Source of the DNA: Xiphophorus maculatus
Lineage: Eukaryota > Chordata > Actinopteri > Cyprinodontiformes > Poeciliidae
Assembly (NCBI RefSeq): GCF_002775205.1
Contig: NC_036454.1
Coordinates: 12,792,882-12,856,881 of the forward strand
Length of the DNA stretch: 64,000 nt
Direction: 5' to 3'
The notes under the pieces are model-generated. The model saw only the letters and a program-made list of their open reading frames with translations, was not told the DNA's origin and did not search any database. The position numbers and the translations under genes were made by a program. Below are positions 38,301 to 49,900 of the stretch, piece after piece. Positions within the stretch are counted from its first letter, which is position 1; every line of letters begins with the position of its first letter.

Positions 38301-40461
38301 CTGCAGATTTACGGTAATCACGTAAGATTCACACAATTCAAAAATACATAAAAATTGCAAATAATTCTGTTATTTTTTTAATAAGCAAAACATTGCTTAT
38401 TAATGTTAAGCAATGAAATAATCAAGTTTCCATTTAGTGAAAACTTGATTATTTGTAGCTAAGTATGCATCTACAGCTAAAAAGAAATACTAACATCAAC
38501 AAGTGAAAAGCTCAGCCTTTTTTGCTTGACTTAACCATCAATACAGTGTAGGGCTGGTCTGTTTTTTAGAAGGTTTTTCTATTTTAAATGCAACATGTAT
38601 ATATTTTTTTGTAGTTTTGGCTTTAACTCTTGTGGGGACTGATACATTCAGACAATGAGATCTCTTTGATGCATTGGAAGCTTTGTGCAGACCATAGCAA
38701 AAGCTATAAGGTATTGTAGTAAATAAGGTTTGTAGACATCATGGCTTACCTTTAAAGTCTCTGTGTCCCACACTTTCATGGTCTTGTCAAAGGAACTAGA
38801 GACAAACATTCCTGTGTCATAAGGATACCACTGAACTGTCTCCACACTGAATTTGTGGACATGTCGACTTGACCTGTGAAAACAAAAATCATAGTCAAAC
38901 CCTCCTGACATAACTACACTAAATGGTGTTTTCTGTTCATGTTTTAGTATTGGTAAGAAATGAAAATGAATTACTGTGTTGTGTTACATCCTTGCAAAAA
39001 ACCTAGTGAGCAACTTGAAAACAGAACAATGATAGATTGCTGCCCTCTAGCGGACGAAATAAATAAGTTGACATTTACCTTCCAACAGTCCGGACAGGTC
39101 GGCAGGTGTACTGTTGTTTCCCACTGTGGTTCTCCAGGTCATAGATGACAATAACGCCATCTGCCCCTCCAGACAACATACTAACAAATGATAAAATATT
39201 AATTCTCAAAACAAATTACTTTGTCTAAATATGTATGATTTTTACATGACTCCCATTCTTTAACATAATTTACTGCTTGTAAAATGACATTTAAAAATAG
39301 ACTGCAAACATGTTGCCCTATTGAGATCTTATCACTTTTTCCAAGAATCTTTTCAATTACATTAGCAGACAGCACTAGTTAACTACAAACCCAAGTCTTA
39401 GTAATATGTGCAAGTGTAACAGTATAATGATAAAACATAAACTTGAACTACAACAACATTAAACCTGTACAGTATTACTGTAGTAAAATGATGACTGAGA
39501 AAACTTACTATCTGCCTTCAATCGCATCAATGTCAATGGTATTAATCCCATTTCCATGGATCCGGTCCACATCTCTGTCGGGATTTAGCTTCAAACTGAG
39601 GACTCTGACAGATAGAGAAAGAGTCAAATTGCATAAAACCTGATATTAAGATGACAGATTTTGAAAACAACCTGCCGAAGAAACATTGGGGTACAGAAAA
39701 AAGCTACAAGGTTATCAGGTTAAAGGCAAAGCTATAAATATTTGCCACAAGATGTGCGATTCTAGTCCATGCATGCTTCTTAGTATTCTTTACACATATA
39801 CTAATAGTACACGTTATAGTTGTAAAGCAAGATGATTATAATAATCTAATCATCTAATAGATATTTGATTCACATCATCACTTTCCACAATGACTTTTTG
39901 AAGATCTCATTTAATTTTGCTTCAAGATGAATTAAGTATTTTTGAACTTAATTCATCTTCGATCAGTACAGCCTCTCTCTTTAGACAAGAGGTTCCCTCG
40001 CCTGTCTGTTTCTGACCTACAAAATGAAAAATGTATCAGGGTCATGACCCTCGAGGGTAAAAGAGCAAAATTATTTCAATAAAGTAGCAAAGAATAATTT
40101 AATTGAATATACCATTTTGGTATGCTTCCTTTGAAATATTCCAGTTAGTATATAAAAATGTATTTAGCATGATGATTAACAAGATGTCTAAATAACCACT
40201 AAATATCACGGCAAATACTTGAATTGGAAAATCTAATTTATATTAATCTTGAGTCATTAGAACTTTCCCGTACAACAGTGTCGCAAAACATTTAACTTAA
40301 CCAGCTACAAACGATTTACAAACACTTCAACTCTATCAGAGAATACATCAGCATATTTAATATCCACCGTATATTTTCCCTCACCTTCTCGTTGACTCAG
40401 CACGTCTAAGTCGCAAAGGGTCATCCACACCGGCCTGTCTTGCTGATAAGAATCCCAGCAT
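29381..40461 (-). CDS. ercc8: DNA excision repair protein ERCC8 / Cockayne syndrome A (CSA), 12 coding exons
   Basis: This is a WD40-propeller substrate receptor of the CUL4-DDB1 ubiquitin ligase in transcription-coupled nucleotide excision repair. Coding exons on the minus strand: 40461-40385, 39604-39509, 39180-39079, 38873-38750, 36924-36843, 35936-35868, 34556-34490, 33898-33795, 33208-33084, 32522-32325, 30549-30454, 29446-29381. All use GT..AG and the phases close to 401 aa (human 396). The N-terminus [20 protein letters not shown] is near-identical to human CSA. WD repeats are visible as [43 protein letters not shown] and LLAWVP. WDVR at residues 214-217 fits the WDxR (DWD) box that contacts DDB1. 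The tail [13 protein letters not shown] matches the acidic C-terminus of the family. The exon 7 acceptor has a weak pyrimidine tract but is required by frame. An out-of-frame ATG lies 5 nt upstream of the start. Confidence 0.97.
37650..38225 (+). mobile_element. Tc1-like element fragment within ercc8 intron 4
   Basis: The start aaaagcttacacaccctata (37661) and the following noncoding terminal part resemble a second Tc1-like family common in teleosts. The body is diverged; assignment rests on overall resemblance. Confidence 0.4.
37961..37977. repeat. (TTA)n microsatellite
   Basis: Five or more TTA units in ercc8 intron 4. Confidence 0.8.
38391..38454. repeat. Two adjacent hairpins in ercc8 intron 4
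   Basis: First hairpin: cattgctta (38391-38399) with taagcaatg (38407-38415). Second: aaataatcaagttt (38416-38429) with aaacttgattattt (38441-38454). They abut. Confidence 0.9.
39038..39056 (-). promoter_or_regulatory. CTCF-like motif in ercc8 intron 3
   Basis: Minus strand reads CGTCCGCTAGAGGGCAGCA, a strong match to the CTCF core, only 22 nt inside the intron from the exon 3 donor. Confidence 0.45.
39924..39959. repeat. Perfect inverted repeat, 14-bp arms, 8-nt loop, in ercc8 intron 1
   Basis: Arms aagatgaattaagt (39924-39937) and acttaattcatctt (39946-39959). Confidence 0.9.
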
Positions 40462-40922
40462 TGCATCAACTTGAAGAAATTTGGTTGTAGAAATAAAAAC
40501 TCAAATTTATTTCCACCAGTGGTATCTAAAATAGCTTAAAGGCTAGCATGTCCACGAAGCTAAGGTGAGTTTACAATCCATGCGGAATATATGCGAATTA
40601 TATAAAGCATTTTATAGCAAAACGATTTGAGTTAAACCATTTTATGCATTTAAAAAACGTCTAAGTACTGTAAAGTGCTATTATTGCATTTTTATTGTTA
40701 TTTTTGAACGAATCCTAACTAGCTTCACATCGGTTCCAAACAATAAGCCGCCATATTGCCTGGTGACGCAAAAACAACAATAGCTGCTGTGATTGGTTGG
40801 AGCAATGTGGCTGACCAATCACGAAACGGGATGCTTGCCGTAAAGTGAAGCTGTAGGAGAAGGCAGAAAACTGTCACCAGATAAACCATTGCTCTCCAGA
40901 ATTCTCGGGGTGTCCTCCAAAA
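40462..40922. promoter_or_regulatory. Divergent promoter shared by ercc8 and ndufaf2
   Basis: Only 461 bp separate the two start codons, which point away from each other. The interval carries a YY1-like element gccgccatattg (40747-40758), a CRE-like tgacgc (about 40764), an inverted CCAAT (attgg, 40792-40796) and a direct CCAAT (40815-40819); there is no TATA box between the NF-Y sites and ndufaf2. This is a typical housekeeping bidirectional arrangement. The human orthologues are also head-to-head. The two transcription starts are not determined. Confidence 0.75.
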
Positions 40923-43900
40923 ATGAGCAGGATTGCTGGCCTCCTACGGCGAAGCTTTGGAATAGTACGTGAACATGTCGGGACAGATCACTTGGGGAAT
41001 AAATATTACTCTATTCCCGAACAGAAGACGTGGACAGGTATCAACACTTTTGTTAAAATTAGTGTAAAACTTACACATGCAGACATATGAAGTCAACTTT
41101 GGAAACCGTTCGGTAAAGTTTTTAATACGCCCTGACACTGAATCATACAATGTAGGTCGTGGTCTGTTACCTAAGCTTCTGTAGTTTCTGCTCCATTTTT
41201 ATTATCCAACTTTCAATTAATTCTTACGAAGTTAGAAACAACAATTGTAGATATCTCTGAGTTCTTCATTCGCATTAATGTGGCATTGTTCTCTTGTTTA
41301 CTGTAGATTATGACATTTCCTTTGCCCTGAATCGTTCTGTCCTTACCGTTTTACCTTTGTAGTACTCAATTATCGCCGCTAGATGGTGGAACAGTCCAAA
41401 TAGCAGCCAAGCGGCAGTTCTGCGTCTGATTATTATTTATAAGGAGGCCCTACTGAAACCTGGTATCACTCACTCCATTCAGGAGAACTGTGTCCATTGG
41501 AATATGACAGGGCTTCCAAACTCTATTGCTAGAAGTAGGGTGAGTCTTTCCAAACTGAAATTGAGTTTAAAGACACTGATCATGCCAACCACAACACAGT
41601 GATTGAATGTTTGTTGGCATTAATAGAGTTCTTTGTTGTAGTTTGAGATATGTTGCAGCTTAGACTGTTACATTATTTTCACAAACAAGACAATGCATTT
41701 AAAAGTTACTGGATATCCACTGTGGCTGGCAAAACTATTCATTCCTCTTGAAAACATGGATTTTATTGGAATGTTATGTGACTAACCAACACAGAGTTGT
41801 GCTAAATTTGCAAAATGGAAGGACAATGTTATGTGCTTATCAAAACAATCCATAAATGACGAATGTTAAAAGTAGCATACAATTGCAATCCACTCCATTT
41901 TGGTTTAGATCAAATCCAGCACAACCATTGGCCTTCAGAAAGTCACTCAGTGTCAGTATAGATACAGCTGCATAAATACAGCTGTTCTATCAAGGCAAAC
42001 GTGTGGATGAAGGTGCCGCGGTCAAGTGAAGCCAAAATTAAACATTCAGAACAATTTGTGTTACAGAAAAACAGCACTGTACATTAGCTAGTACACACTA
42101 GTTCTAGTGTGAAACACAGTAGTTGGAGTGTCATGCTTTGGGAGTGCTTTCCTCTTCAGGTGCAGGGCAGCAACTTTTAGATATTTCAAAAGAGGTGCAA
42201 AGACAACAACTCTAAACATAAACTCAAAGCTATAATGAAATGGTTTAATGCATATTAATGTAAAAAAAAAATCCCTCAATAAAATTCAGGAACTATAGAT
42301 TCTCAAACTTCCTGTTTGAGAGTCTGTTGCGAGTCTTGAACATGGATGTTCACGGTCTTCATCCAATCTGACACAGGTTTGTTTATTTTTCAAAGAAAAA
42401 TGAGAAAATTTCCATCTCCAAATGTGCAAACCTAGTAGAGATACACCCCAAAGAACATGCCGCTGTGATCACAACAGAATCTACGAAATATGGCCGGATG
42501 CCCATGCATACCAGTCCTGGTTTTATAAATAAATATGGAAAGCAATATCTTATTTTTCTTCTGATTCAAAATTCTGCACAACTCTGTGTTGCTTTATCAC
42601 ATAAAAATGATTTTGCAAGGCACTGTACATACTCTTTAAATCCCAAGTGAAAGAGCAGGGCTTTTGTATCTTTCAGTCACCCATTTCTAGCCAGTTTAGA
42701 AGAAAATGTTGTTGCCATAATTAATATGACTGAGTGGAGTTTGCTCTGTTGTCAGAGCAACAGAGAATGACATGAATGCATTCCCTGCAGAAGAAATGAA
42801 GCCATTATCTTTGCATCGTCTGTTTTGCTGTGGAAGGATTCACCTCTTGCAGGTTAAGCTTCTGCTTTTTTTTTTCTTCTGCCTGAACGTGACTTTATTT
42901 AATTTAATTTATTTTTTTGGTTCACCTTTTCTCAGCAGTTTTTGCGGGGGAATCTTTCACCCGCATCGTATTTATAATTCATTACAAGGCAGCTCCTCCA
43001 CCTCTGCCTGTCAACCTATTCAAATGAGACATCAGAAAAGCTGCTCTCTAGCATGCTTACCAGGTAATGTATGCACTGTCCCATCGCTAAGACTCACAAC
43101 TGCTGATAGGCTAGCTGGTCTATGTAAAATAATAATAATAAAAAAAACTGTTGAGATAAACACAAGTCTAAGCAGCAGGCGGGCACAAATAAATGCTTGT
43201 ATTTGCATTTATAATAAACATAGAAAGCAAGTGTTGCATCCTTTTGTCTACATTCAACCTTGTGGAACTAAATCATATGCATTATTCAGTCCATATGTCT
43301 TGCAGCAGCTAGCTTTTGATCTCAAACTGATAGGCCAAGCATGGGCTCAGGGCCTGGAGGCACAGACCACAGGGCTTTTCACTCAAGCGCATAAGTTTTG
43401 CTCGAAATAGGTGAGGAGTTTCTCTCTCTCTTTTGTCTCCCTGCTCTGTCTACCCATTTGTCCATCTCTCCACATTTATCCATGCTTAGCTGCTTCCATT
43501 TTCTACCTCTCTCCATCCGTTAACTTTTGAAAACTGGGGCGTAAGCAATTCTATGAGCCAGAGGTAGACTGCGTGTTAGGACTATAATGGCTGCCATGAT
43601 AGGAAAACGTTTTTCTGTTTGTTTTATGTGCATTTGTCTGATTTGATTTCAACAACTTCTATTTGGGTTGTGCTTTTATTTGTTGCCCTTCCCCTTGTAC
43701 TTCTGCCTCTACATTTTTTCCCCCTTTGAAGTAAGTCCAGCAAAGATTCTATTCAAAACACTAGCACAGAGAGATAGACCCAGCAGAGAGCCTTCTAAAT
43801 CCCTATCCTCAGATGTTGCTCCTCATCAAAATGAAAGGGCATGGGTATAACGGGGACTTATAGCGGGAGAGAGAGTGAAGGAAAGCGAATCTCGGCTTCT

Positions 43901-46900
43901 GGTCCAGCAGCTTTAAAGAGCTCACAGAAAGAGCTGCTCTGCAGGCTGCGGGGTTCCTGTGAGTCTCGCCTACAAGAGAGCTGCTGACAATGTGGCCACT
44001 GGTCTTAGAAGGTCTTTGCCTTGTCGCCGTTTTCACTGTGCTGAGCTGAGAATCTATATTCTCCCCCGTCTTTTTTTACGTGCGCGTCTGTCCCCCAGGC
44101 CCAGCTCTGCCTCACTCTGCATGGGGGCACCGTGTCACGCTGCCCAGATGAAAGCCTGAGCGCTCTCTGGATGGGCTCATTCGTCTTCAGCAGCCAGACC
44201 CGGAGCCCCGACGCCCGCCTTCCCTTCCCTTCCCTTTTTTTTATTTAGGGAAGTGAGAGGCACGCTGACATTATCGGCTGCTGCAGGCACATTTGAAAAT
44301 AATTGCCTGTATGATTGCTATTTTTTCTTACCTCTTTGAGGAGGTGTAGCCTTTGTCTTGGAATCAATGGCTGCTCAATACCGGACAGGGGAAAGGCAGT
44401 TTCCTTTCATGTCTCAGTGAAAGGGATGTATTTTTAGCGCTGTTCGTTTTAGCTGTGTGTGTGTGTATGTGAGTGTGTGTGTGTGTGTGCCATGCAGTTT
44501 TAATCTATTGGTCCTCTTTTGCTGTGTGGAGAATGGAAGAGATTCAGAGGTTCTTCAGAGGTGTGCCACGCAGGCTGGAGAGAAAAGAAGCATTGACTTG
44601 TCGTCCTATCACTATCTCCTCTCTCTCTCTTTGTCTATTATTTATTAGTGTCCCCAGCTTGGTTCTATGAAGTGAAAAAGTACTCAGTTCTGCTATTTTC
44701 AGGACGGGGCGACTCTTGGGGGCCGAGGAAGGAGGTGTGTTCTTTGGCATTAGTGCATCTGTTAATGCACCATGACAGCTGCACACCTCAAATTTGTATT
44801 TTTAAAGAAAGTAGAGGGGAGGGAGGGGAAAAATATCATTTGCTGTGTGTTTTCTCCCCACTTCATGCCCTAACACACTTAACACAACAACAGATGGCTG
44901 TGTGTCATCAGAGCGTTGATTCAAGCCTCATATTTCCACCCAAAGACTCACAGCGGAAAGAGACGAGGGTCCAAATGGCTGTTCATTCTGCCACAAGTCA
45001 TCCCCTGGGTGTGATGAAGGAAGGTCTATCCCGCCATAGGACACCGAGTCAGTGTTTACAGGAGCGTCAGTGTCCAGAACCGCCACTGTAAATCATGCTA
45101 ATTGATCAGCGGCGATGCAACGTGTGGGGGTTTAAATGAAGGTTCTTTAATCATTATAGGGTCTAGCTCATCTAGCTCTGTGCGCCCTGCCAAGAGCGTA
45201 TTTGCATGCGTGTCTTGTGGCTCATCATGGAGTGACTTCGCTTGTTCATTAAAAAGGCATTTGAAGAAATAGATGCTGAAAATGAGAGAGTGGCCGCATT
45301 TATTTTCAATGGCGGAACAACCCAAGTGGGCTCTGATCCAGCAATGGGGGTTCAAGTGTTTTGGAGGTCCATTAACTGCTGCCTATCTGCAGTGCAGCTG
45401 GAGATACACAGTGCCTTGCAGGAGTTTCCATTCTCGTTGGAACTTTTCTACATTTTCTCACCCTAGAACAACAAATGTCAATGGAACTTATTAAGATTTC
45501 ATGTAATAGGATCAACATAAAGTTGTGCGAAAGGGTGAAGTTAATGTAAAACCATGCATGGCTTTCAAATATTATTTTCCCCAAGAAAAAAGCAAAAAAA
45601 AAAGCCCTATTTACTCTTAGAAACTCTAAATAAAATCCAGTGCAACCAACTGCCTTCAGGCTTCCTCTGATTGCCCAAATAGTCTGAGAGGGCCACAAAG
45701 GTCATCACTAAGACAAGGGTCAGGGATAAATTTGTGGTGAAGGTTAAAGCTGGGTTATGCTATAAGCAAAGTGCTACGCTTTGAATGTCTCACACCGCAC
45801 TGTTCAATCTGTCATCTTAAAATGTAAAGAGTCTGACATTGCCTATCAAGACATCACTGTATGCTTATACTGATAGAATTAGAATTTCTATATCGTCATT
45901 TAGCAAGAAAGCACAACAAAATTGAATCAGTCTGTTAAATGTCCAGTCCAGAAATCTTTATGTCTTTATGAAAGGGTGGGAAGAAAAAAAAAGTTATTGT
46001 TGAGAGAAAGGCAGGGCACACCCTGGACAGGTCGAAAATCCATCACAGGACAACAGAGAGACACACAGGACAAACAACAACACACTCTTATTTAAGGGCA
46101 ATTTGGAGAGACCAATTAACTAACAGTCATGTTTGTGGACTGTGGGGGAAAGTCAGAATTTCTGGAAAGAACAACACATCCCAGAAAGACTGGGATTCGA
46201 ATCCAGGACCTGGCAAGGCAGCACCGTTACCAACAGTTCCACTGTCCAGTTTTCCTGAACTGAATACTAAACCTTTAAGCAAAATGCTATTTGAAAAAAA
46301 AAAAAACTAACTCTACGCCTTGACATCTCCATCTTTACTGTGAAACATGGCAGGTGTAGCAACATGGTGTTTGGGTGGATTTATTCAGAGGAATCAGGGA
46401 AACCGATCATAGTTGTTGAGAAAACAGATAGAGGTGAATACATAGCAGTTATAAAGAAAACCTTTTAAAGGCAATAGCAAGTTTAATACTGATGAAGGTA
46501 AAGCCAATTGAAAATTGATATTTACATATGCTCTCCAATTAGGCTGACTGGGCTTGAACTTAGTCAGCCTACTTTAATCTAATATATATACTGACATATA
46601 GTCTACTTTGTGTCAGTATATCATATAAAATCCAGATAAGATACTCAGAAATGTAATTTATTAAGTTTTTTTTTGTTCTTTTTTCTATCCTATGTTTACT
46701 GAATGATTTACAAAGAAAGGAACCAGAGCGTTAATGTAAAAATAATCATATTCTGCTAGCCTAGATGTGTTTTGACACCCGAGGACTCTTTGTCGGTCAG
46801 AAACTCAACCTGGAAGACTGACAGACAGGTAAGGCACAGCAGCAGACGGCTCCTGGAGCCTGCCACTGCTTATTCAAGTCAGAATATTTTAATAAAGCAG

Positions 46901-49900
46901 ACAGGCAGAGAGAAATCAGGCAAAGTGGAAAAGGAAAGGAGAAAAGATAAGACCAGGGGAAACTATTGGAGGGTGGAAGAAAGAAGATGGCGTACATGGA
47001 ATGAGTGACAAAGAACAAAGAAGGTGCTGACATATTGGGGTGAAATTATAGAGTGGAGTGGAGGGAAGAATGGATGGAGTAAAAGTGAAAGGAGGATTTC
47101 TGACAGGGTAAAATGAGTAGGTAGATATGTGGAGGGGGAAAGGGAGGTGGTAGCGATAGGTTAATGGTGAGAGAGTGGTGGTTTTTGAAGATGTAATGGA
47201 GGAAAAGGAATGGAGGGAGCATGGAGGATTGGAGGTGAACAGAAAGGGGTGGACAGCTAGGTTTGTGAACAACATGCACATGGGCCTCAGAGGAGGTGGA
47301 GGGAGGAAAGGAAAGGAAAGGGGGTTCCAGACTGCTCCAAAGCCCCACAAAGGATTCTGACTTCCTGCCTTACCGTAGTTCCTTTTACAAGCCATTTAGG
47401 AGTTGGTGAGTAACTTAGTAAGGATGGGTGGTCTCAGACAGAGCGAGCCAAAGGATCACTGCCACCTTTATGTCTGCCCGCCTTTAGGTATACGGTAACA
47501 AACAGATTAAATTGGTGTTTGTATTTTAAATTAACAGTTCTCCTACATTCTATCATAAATTGCTCAAACCTCTTTGGAAACAGGAAAGCGTCTGATAAAT
47601 TAAACTGATCATTACTTTACGCTCAAGCTCCTCCTCTCTGTAGAACTGGCAGAAAACAATGACTGGCATTTTCCTTCTAAACCTCATCCCACATCACTAG
47701 GCTTCAGTATAATGGGTAACCATGGTTACAGGCTTCACACATGCCTTCCATGATTATTTTTTTTCCCCTCCTGGAAAAGAGATTGGGAGGGAGAAAAGAG
47801 GGTGTCCTTATCGGTGCATCGTCACCCCTATGTATCAGTGATGCTCATTGGATCTCTCCATCTTCATAAGGCTGTCTGTTATGATACAGGCATTCACCCA
47901 TTCCCCACACAAGGCTCAGCTGGAGATAAATATACTTGGCTGAATGCGACCTGACAGGCCCGCTCTGTCAAGGAGGCTTATTTTTATTTTTGCTTTTCTT
48001 TTTGTCCCAACACTGTGAGCCCAAAACCTTCCCCGTCTGGTTGAGAATGCTGTTCTCTATTGAGAGATGGTGACATTGCAGATGGATGCTTTTAACATTA
48101 AACGTTCTTATTTAGACTTTTCTCCCCTTTTTTTAAAAAAAAAAGTTGCACAATATTTAAAATCAGTGCTTATCTCTAGATCACTGTGTCCATTAGTAAT
48201 CACAATCAGCAAGCAATTTAACATATTCACGCTCGGCATACCACTAGGGTCTATCTAGTCTATTGGATGAGCTTTGACTGCTCTGGACAACCGGACCTGA
48301 GCAGGGGCCAAGTGAGAAAAATGTGGGTTTATCACAACCAATATGGTCCTTGCAATATCACAATTGCATGTTTTCTTCATATCATGCAACTGTATTATAA
48401 CAAACATGCACTAAAACTGCTGCCTCATTCTTCACTTTGGAAATTGCTGCTTACAGTTTCAGGAAATCCAGATGGTCAAAATAACTCAATCAGTGGATTC
48501 AGAGGAGTCTAGATCCAGAAATTATACTTAGTCAAGAGCAAGCCGGGGTTGAAATTCAGCCCAGGAGCTTGGTTTGGAGAGGCCTTTAATCCAGGGGTCG
48601 AAATTGGCACCCGCCACTGGCCAAATGCGGGTAAAAGTATGAAGTGGCGTGTAAATTGGAGCAACGTACCCGACACTGTGGCGGGTTGACAATTTGAGCA
48701 AAAAAGCTGCATTCAGTTTGAACTTCTGTCCAGGGTAGCAGTGGCTGACTGGACTACAGACTGATGCATATAGGATGGACCTAGCCTGTTATAATTTAAC
48801 AAAAAATATACATCAAATATAGTTTTTATCGACCGCGACAGCCCATTGGTTGATTTCATTGGCGGACATTGGACTTATCCAATTAAATCCCTCGGTTCTC
48901 CTTGGCCCGTCCCTCTCCACCGAGGTTATAAATAGCGCCATTTCAACTAACCGGAGTCCGAGAAAAGTGAGCGGGTACGAGACGGGGTGAGTCAGAAAAA
49001 CTACGACAAGTAAAACTAAAAAGCGTGCAAGCCCATTCAGAAAAATGTGTCAAACTAAGCAATATGTTAATTACCACACAGTAACGTCACCGTGTTTGTG
49101 TTTAATGACAGAATTAAAAATAAACATGAGTCAACAAAAGTTTATTAAGGAAGCAGCTTATAAAAATCAAAGCAAATCTTGGGGAACAAATAATTCCTAA
49201 AGTTATACAGACCTATTTAATTTATTAAGGGAAATTATAGGTTTTTAGACAGTTTTAGATGTCATAAAGTTTGGACCACAATCCTTTGACTTTAAAATGT
49301 TAACACATAACATCCCAAGTTTGTGACAGATTGACTGTCATGTAAGCAGTGCTTGACAATCATGCTGCTTGTTTCTAGTTTTGTCTCTGACCTTGCCCCC
49401 TTCATCACAGAAAGTATCTGTTAATTTGATGCAACTTGCCAAGTCCTGCAGTAATTATTTTGCTCTTTTATCCCAAAGTTTTTCAGCCCCACCAATGTTT
49501 TCTCCTTACTGTTTTTTTTTTTTTTTTGTTGACAAATTGGAAAGGACCGCTCATATCTCCATTTGGTATGGAAACTATCACAACTGCCTGTGAAACGCCA
49601 AAGTGGCCGTGCTGATGAGCTTTATGGTGTAAGAAGAAGCAACAGGAACAAACCACGCTTTTTGGAAGCATCATGAACTCCTGTACTTACAACAAAGTTT
49701 CCTTAAAAACAGTCCCTTATTGTAGTTTTTTTTTTCATGTTTTTCTTCCTGTGAGCTATATAGGAATTTGTACGGAATTCCAGCTGTGCAAATTCCTACA
49801 CATAAATTTCTTGCAGGAAATTTCCCTGCAAGACATTTTCTGTCTTGCAGTTTTCAGGACATAAATTCTTGCAGGAAATTTTCTGTCCCGCAAGAAAATT

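Noticed and set aside
42772-43410. A 212-codon open frame inside ndufaf2 intron 1
   Set aside because: Composition is low-complexity (Phe-rich then mixed), it overlaps pyrimidine tracts, and no family or splice context supports it.
46185-46225. Possible tRNA gene (B-box-like ggattcgaatcc)
   Set aside because: No cloverleaf could be formed around it; the flanks match a SINE body, so it is a tRNA-derived SINE head.
46916-47395. A 159-codon minus-strand frame rich in Pro and Ser
   Set aside because: It mirrors a GGA/GAA-rich low-complexity tract on the plus strand; no homology recognised.
48927-49140. Possible histone gene after the CCAAT/TATA promoter
   Set aside because: The following frames contain no histone sequence and no 3' stem-loop was seen.
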